A stretch of 64,000 nt of DNA from an uncultured Lentisphaeria bacterium (lineage in GTDB: Bacteria; Verrucomicrobiota; Lentisphaeria; Victivallales; UBA1829). The translations under genes were made by a program, and so were the position numbers. The notes under the pieces were generated by a model. It did no database searches. It was not told the DNA's origin and saw nothing but the letters and a program-made list of their open reading frames with translations. Within the stretch, counting starts at the first letter, position 1. Every line of letters begins with the position of its first letter. Positions 60,351-64,000 of this stretch are shown here, piece after piece. Location: assembly GCA_905197955.1 (NCBI GenBank), contig CAJKAR010000011.1, positions 38,879-102,878 of the forward strand, given 5' to 3'.

Positions 60351-60985
60351 TTTTTCTTCTTCGGCTGAGTGGTGACTGTGATATTGTTGTCCAGTCGGAC
60401 TTCTTTGAGGAGTCTGCCATCGGAATCAAAGCGCCGCATGACCCCGAAATTGGCGCCATCCTGATACTCTGCCGTGAAAAACGGATTTCCGTTCGGATGG
60501 TAGGAGATGAACTTTCCGTGCGCTTTGCCCATGCGGTTGAATTCCTGTTCGACATTCAGATAGTTGTCACGGAAGAGTCTTCGCAGGAACCCGCCGTTTT
60601 TCAGCAGGGAGATGACAAGAGTTGTGTCATGTTCATCGTTTGCCTTGACCCTGACGGAATGGAAAAGCCCGTTTCGCAGTTCCAGCAGCATGGATTCCTT
60701 TTTGAGCGGGGCGGCGGTGAGCTGTCGGTAGAAAAACGCCGGAAAGACTTTTTCCAGCGGACGGAGATCCGTGTCCTTAAGCGAGCTCAGGGAGATCAGT
60801 CCGCTGAAAGGTTTCCTGTTGTGGAAGACGACAGAATCTTTGACTTCGATATTTTTCAGATTTGTCAGCAGTTCCGCAGCAGCCTTTTCGACAGCTTCCG
60901 GCAGCTGTTTCTCTTCCGCCACGGAGAAAACGGCCGGCACAGGGAGAAGCAGGGCCAGCAGAATTGATTTTGAAGAGAATGTCAT
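60347..60985 (-). CDS. Exported MORN/YwqK-like repeat protein
   Basis: A 212-residue protein with a signal peptide (SILLALLLPVPAVFSVAEE). The C-terminal part has GKFISYHPNGNPFF and a weaker following repeat, similar to the MORN-variant repeats of YwqK-type proteins. The ATG at 60985 has AAGGA at 7 bases; an open frame continues upstream across the promoter and is not used. It forms an operon with the CAT-like gene. The toxin-antitoxin label often attached to YwqK relatives is not supported here. Confidence 0.7.
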   Translation of the reverse strand: MTFSSKSILLALLLPVPAVFSVAEEKQLPEAVEKAAAELLTNLKNIEVKDSVVFHNRKPFSGLISLSSLKDTDLRPLEKVFPAFFYRQLTAAPLKKESMLLELRNGLFHSVRVKANDEHDTTLVISLLKNGGFLRRLFRDNYLNVEQEFNRMGKAHGKFISYHPNGNPFFTAEYQDGANFGVMRRFDSDGRLLKEVRLDNNITVTTQPKKKK

Positions 60986-61024
60986 CTCTGTATCCTTATG
61001 TTTCTGTTGATTTATCTGAGGTTG

Positions 61025-61053
61025 AATATAATTCCGCAGGACGGAGTTTTCAA
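61025..61053 (-). promoter_or_regulatory. Promoter of the YwqK-like/CAT-like operon
   Basis: On the minus strand TTGAAA, 17 bases, TATATT, 40 bases before the start codon. Confidence 0.65.
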
Positions 61054-61179
61054 ACGGAAAACGGGGATATCCTTCGTTCTGAAAACGGGAAGAGGGTTTC
61101 CCGATTTGCAAAATGGCGGATCGCGTCTAAATTAAGGAGGAACCAAACAACTCAGTATTATAGAGAAATGGGCAGTCCA

Positions 61180-61848
61180 ATGAACATCATCATTATTGAA
61201 GACGATAAAAAAACAGCCGCTTTTATCATGAAGGGCTTGGAGCAGGCCGGATTCAACACGGTCCATGCCGCCGATGGAAAAGACGGTTTATTCAAAATGA
61301 AGACCGGTGAATTCGATGTTGCAGTCATTGACATCATGCTGCCGGAAATGGACGGCTTCACTGTCATTCAGAAACTTCGCGAAGCCAAGATCAAAACACC
61401 GGTTCTTGTCCTGAGTGCCAAAAACTCCGTCGAGGACAAGGTGCGCGGACTTCAGGCAGGCGGCGATGATTATCTTGCCAAGCCTTTTGCCTTCGCGGAA
61501 CTCCTTGCCAGAATACAGGCGCTTCTGCGCCGGGCTAGCAACGTTGTGGAACCGACAACTCTTACGGTTGGAGATCTTACAATTGATCTTCTGAGTCACA
61601 AAGTGCACCGCGGCGGGGTCCGGATCGATATTCAGCCGCAGGAGTATGTGCTTCTGGAATATCTGATGCGCAACGCGGGGAGAATCGTTTCCAAGACCAT
61701 GATTATCGAGCATGTGTGGGAATACAATTTTGATCCTCAGACGAATATTGTGGAGACCCGCATGTGCCGTCTGCGCGAGAAAATCGACAAACCTTTCGAA
61801 AAGAAGCTGATTCATACGGTGCGCGGATTCGGCTATGTCATGGAATAA
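61180..61848 (+). CDS. OmpR-family response regulator, CusR/CopR type
   Basis: A 222-residue regulator: receiver domain with Asp8/Asp9, phospho-acceptor Asp51 (VAVIDIMLP) and Lys in DDYLAKPFAFAEL, then a winged helix. PFAFAELLARIQALLRR and VWEYNFDPQTNIVETRMCRLREKID closely resemble CusR/CopR-type metal-responsive regulators. The ATG at 61180 puts the acceptor at residue 51 as in the family; an ATG at 61168 is also possible, and neither has a good ribosome site. A strong but unused-looking AAGGAGG lies at 61134-61140. Its stop overlaps the kinase gene by 14 bases. Confidence 0.92.
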   Translation: MNIIIIEDDKKTAAFIMKGLEQAGFNTVHAADGKDGLFKMKTGEFDVAVIDIMLPEMDGFTVIQKLREAKIKTPVLVLSAKNSVEDKVRGLQAGGDDYLAKPFAFAELLARIQALLRRASNVVEPTTLTVGDLTIDLLSHKVHRGGVRIDIQPQEYVLLEYLMRNAGRIVSKTMIIEHVWEYNFDPQTNIVETRMCRLREKIDKPFEKKLIHTVRGFGYVME

Positions 61849-63442
61849 GCTGAAAATTTTCAATACTGTAAAGTTCAAAGTTGCTTTATGGTATGCTCTG
61901 CTGTTCATCCTTTCGTCGATGATCTGCTTCTATTTCATGTTTGCGAATCTCCGGGACAATCTTCTGAGCAAGGAGAATGCGCGTCTGGAGGCACTGTCGG
62001 AACGGGTGGTCAGCGAGTTTCTGACGGGAAACCGCTACAAGCGTCTGGGACGGGATATTCCTCTTTCCCGGATTCCTGCCTATCATTATGCGATTTTTCA
62101 GAGAAGATTTCCTGATTTGAAGCCGCTTCTCGCATTTGAAAATCCATCGCAGGATCAGACGCATTACAATCTGGTGGCGGAATCCGGCGGGCATGTCTAC
62201 ATTCTGCGTCTTGATTCCAATGACAAGATTTATTCTCAGCAGGTGGGACAGGATGCGGCTCTTCCTTTTGTCCGGAAAACCTTTGTCGAGGTCACTGCAA
62301 GTCTGGGCGGACAGAATGTCTTTTTCTGTCTGTTCAACAAGGATGGCTCCATTCTGATGGACTCTCCGAATTTTGCGGTTCTGAATCCGCCGGTCAAGGG
62401 GAAGCCGGTGGAGGAAAAGACGCTTTCCGATATCGGGATCGGTGATGCGACCTTCCGGATCATTCGTTTTCCTCTCCGGGATGGTATTACGGGGGTGATC
62501 GGTTACAATCTTTCGAATCTGTACGAGAGTCTTTCGCTGTTCATCCTGATCTCTTTTACAGTGATGTCCGCAGTTCTTCTGCCGGGGACGCTTGCAGGAT
62601 GGCTTATTGCCGGTAAATTTGTTTCGGGGATTCGAAGGGTCAGCAATGCGGCTCTTCAGATTGCGCAAGGAGATTTTTCGCAGCGTGTTGCTCCCGGCAA
62701 TGAAGGGGAGGAGATTGACAATCTTGTTTCCACATTCAACAAAATGAGCGAGAATACGGAGAATCTGCTGACGGAGCTCAAAAATGTTTCGGATAATGTT
62801 GCGCACGATCTGCGTACTCCGCTGACCCGGATTCGTACGATTGCAGAGATCACCATCAGCGGACCGCAGAATCTGGATGCCTATCGGGAAGCCATCATTG
62901 ATGTTGCGGAGGACTGCAACGATATGATCGGCATGATTAACGCCATGCTGGAAATTACGCGCATTGAAACTCATATTGCTCCATTGAGAACGGAACCGTT
63001 TGATTTGAGTGAACAACTGCGGCAGGCTCATGAGCTTTTTCAGTTTCAGGCGGAGGATAAGAATATTTCTCTGGAGCTTCATCTGCCGGAGGAGCCTGTT
63101 TTTCTGAAAGCGGACAAATTGAAAATTCAGCGTCTTACATCGAATCTGCTGGATAACGCCATCAAGTTCACGCCTGAAAACGGAACGGTTTCGCTGACTC
63201 TTGAAAAAGATTCCAAAGAGGTCCGGCTGATTGTCAGTGATACCGGATGCGGGATTCCGGATGATGCAAAAGAGCTTGTTTTCAAACGCTTTTACCGGAC
63301 CGACAAGAGTCGTACCATGCCTGGCAACGGGTTGGGACTCTCGATGGTGCAGGCGATTGTTCAGGTGCACAAAGGCAGGATTGAGATTCGGGATACAGAA
63401 GGGGGAGGAACGACTTTTGTGGTTTCTTTTCCTGTTTTGTGA
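61835..63442 (+). CDS. Membrane sensor histidine kinase, CusS/CopS type
   Basis: A 535-residue kinase. Two membrane helices (about 13-37 and 230-255) flank a periplasmic sensor region of about 190 residues. A HAMP linker is followed by the HisKA domain with His324 in NVAHDLRTPLTR and the ATPase domain with N-box LLDNAIKF, DTGCGIP and GNGLGLSMV. The linker and HisKA text match heavy-metal sensor kinases best, but the sensor domain itself gives no ligand. It is co-translated with the response regulator. Confidence 0.93.
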   Translation: MSWNKLKIFNTVKFKVALWYALLFILSSMICFYFMFANLRDNLLSKENARLEALSERVVSEFLTGNRYKRLGRDIPLSRIPAYHYAIFQRRFPDLKPLLAFENPSQDQTHYNLVAESGGHVYILRLDSNDKIYSQQVGQDAALPFVRKTFVEVTASLGGQNVFFCLFNKDGSILMDSPNFAVLNPPVKGKPVEEKTLSDIGIGDATFRIIRFPLRDGITGVIGYNLSNLYESLSLFILISFTVMSAVLLPGTLAGWLIAGKFVSGIRRVSNAALQIAQGDFSQRVAPGNEGEEIDNLVSTFNKMSENTENLLTELKNVSDNVAHDLRTPLTRIRTIAEITISGPQNLDAYREAIIDVAEDCNDMIGMINAMLEITRIETHIAPLRTEPFDLSEQLRQAHELFQFQAEDKNISLELHLPEEPVFLKADKLKIQRLTSNLLDNAIKFTPENGTVSLTLEKDSKEVRLIVSDTGCGIPDDAKELVFKRFYRTDKSRTMPGNGLGLSMVQAIVQVHKGRIEIRDTEGGGTTFVVSFPVL

Positions 63443-63482
63443 TTGCATTTCCGAAAATGAGGGGGAAAATAAAATTGCAATT

Positions 63483-63522
63483 TTCCGGCAATCTTCCGGC
63501 AATCTTTCCGCGTTATTATAGT
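63483..63522 (+). promoter_or_regulatory. Response-regulator-type direct repeat and -10 of the Cys-rich gene
   Basis: TTCCGGCAATC occurs twice back to back (63483-63493, 63494-63504), an 11-bp period typical of OmpR/PhoB-family binding sites. A -10 box (TATTAT 63514-63519 or TATAGT 63517-63522) follows 9-12 bases later, and no -35 box is present, so the repeats sit where an activator would replace it. Confidence 0.55.
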
Positions 63523-63600
63523 CTTCCGTAGTTTGGACAGCGGCATTGATTTTTCAGTGCAGCCGGTTCAGGAGTAACGTAACCCAAGGAGTAGATGAGG

Positions 63601-63831
63601 ATGAAAAAGCTTTTTCTGACAGCGCTCATCGTCTTCGCCGCAACAGCTGTCGTTTTTGCAGGCAATAACTGCGCTGCGAAAAAAGACTGTGCCAAGAAGG
63701 CATGCGCAAAAGTGGAAAAATGCACTCCCAAGTGCACCAAGCAGGCTTGTGCTAAAGACTGCAAATGCAGCAAGTGCGTGAAAAAAGACGCAAAGGCTGC
63801 AAAACAAGCAGTCAAAGACGCCAAAAAATAA
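63601..63831 (+). CDS. Small exported Cys/Lys-rich protein, possible metal binder
   Basis: A 76-residue protein with a signal peptide ending AVVFA-G. The mature part of about 56 residues has nine Cys, spaced as in CAKKDC, CTPKC and CKCSKC, and a Lys/Ala tail (KKDAKAAKQAVKDAKK). The composition suggests metal or thiol chemistry in the periplasm. The ATG at 63601 lies 9 bases after AAGGAG; an ATG at 63595 would be too close. The CusRS/CopRS-like pair immediately upstream and the direct repeat in the promoter suggest it is their target. No family is recognised. Confidence 0.78.
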   Translation: MKKLFLTALIVFAATAVVFAGNNCAAKKDCAKKACAKVEKCTPKCTKQACAKDCKCSKCVKKDAKAAKQAVKDAKK

Positions 63832-63888
63832 GCGTCTGAACCTGTAAATATACACAGGTTTGCTTCCACCAAGTTTCTATTTGTGAAG

Positions 63889-63913
63889 GCGGTCCGAAAG
63901 GGCCGCTTTTTTT
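63889..63913 (+). terminator. Intrinsic terminator after the Cys-rich gene
   Basis: GCGGTCC (63889-63895) pairs with GGGCCGC (63900-63906), including one G-U pair and a GAAA loop, then seven T. Confidence 0.85.
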
Positions 63914-64000
63914 ATATTGAAACTTTGAAATACGGAAAAATGCGCATGCATTTTTCTCGGGTCAAGGACTGTGTCCTTGTCGCGGTCCAGCGGCGAGACG
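63914..64000. other. Unresolved window end with a small hairpin
   Basis: CAAGGAC (63963-63969) and GTCCTTG (63973-63979) form a 7-bp hairpin with a 3-base loop. A frame from the ATG at 63940 stays open to the edge but is only 20 codons and has no ribosome site, so I make no gene call. Confidence 0.3.

Overview
The window reads as a Gram-negative bacterium of the Lentisphaerae (Victivallis-like) or a close PVC-group relative. Several things point there: three secreted proteins with a type IV prepilin-like N-terminus and an H-x9-DG tail, each beside a large secreted clan-A glycosidase and a LacI or AraC regulator; a GH99/WbsX-like gene; and lipoproteins plus hldD, which imply an LPS-type envelope. 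The assignment is by recognition of protein families only, since there is no rRNA gene here. I saw no tRNA, transposase, phage gene or CRISPR array.

Layout. 1-4.2 kb: end of an unknown gene, mutS with its own promoter, and an M20 peptidase. 4.2-9.5 kb: LacI regulator, pseudopilin and a GH-A-like secreted enzyme (module 1). 9.6-9.83 kb: a promoter/terminator pair that looks like a stand-alone small RNA. 9.9-14.2 kb: a 1415-residue protein joining AIDA-type repeats to an IdeS/Mac-like cysteine protease. 14.2-23.8 kb: DUF2157/GDYXXLXY membrane pair, a Tad/Flp pilus gene group, a sigma-54 activator, and a VIT-VWA protein paired with a rhombosortase-like protease. 23.9-31.1 kb: hisG, an M16 peptidase with a tandemly duplicated 3' end, two membrane proteins and a small ZAS-motif protein. 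31.1-41.9 kb: phosphohexomutase, AraC regulator and a carbohydrate cluster (GH-A-like, pseudopilin, GH28-like, GH130, GH36; module 2). 42-44.9 kb: a DUF2089 regulator with a large unknown membrane protein. 45.1-53.2 kb: a long co-directional run from an RsbU-like phosphatase through hldD, a chagasin-type inhibitor, a GT-C enzyme, rlmN, an ankyrin lipoprotein and a serine hydrolase. 53.3-59.6 kb: AraC, pseudopilin, GH-A-like enzyme and a GH99-like gene (module 3). 59.7-64 kb: a CAT-like acyltransferase operon, a CusRS/CopRS-like two-component system and a small Cys/Lys-rich secreted protein.

The strongest system-level signal is regulatory. The sigma-54 activator at 19300-20802 lies between two near-consensus -24/-12 promoters. 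Upstream of each promoter there is a repeated ATGTACAT motif in 11/22-bp phase. One promoter drives the VIT-VWA/rhombosortase pair and the other the DUF2157/GDYXXLXY pair, which suggests one small cell-surface regulon. A second regulatory link is an 11-bp direct repeat in the promoter of the Cys-rich protein just downstream of the metal-type two-component system. A third is a shared 13-bp element in front of two carbohydrate operons next to the AraC gene. All of these are read by eye from the sequence and are untested.
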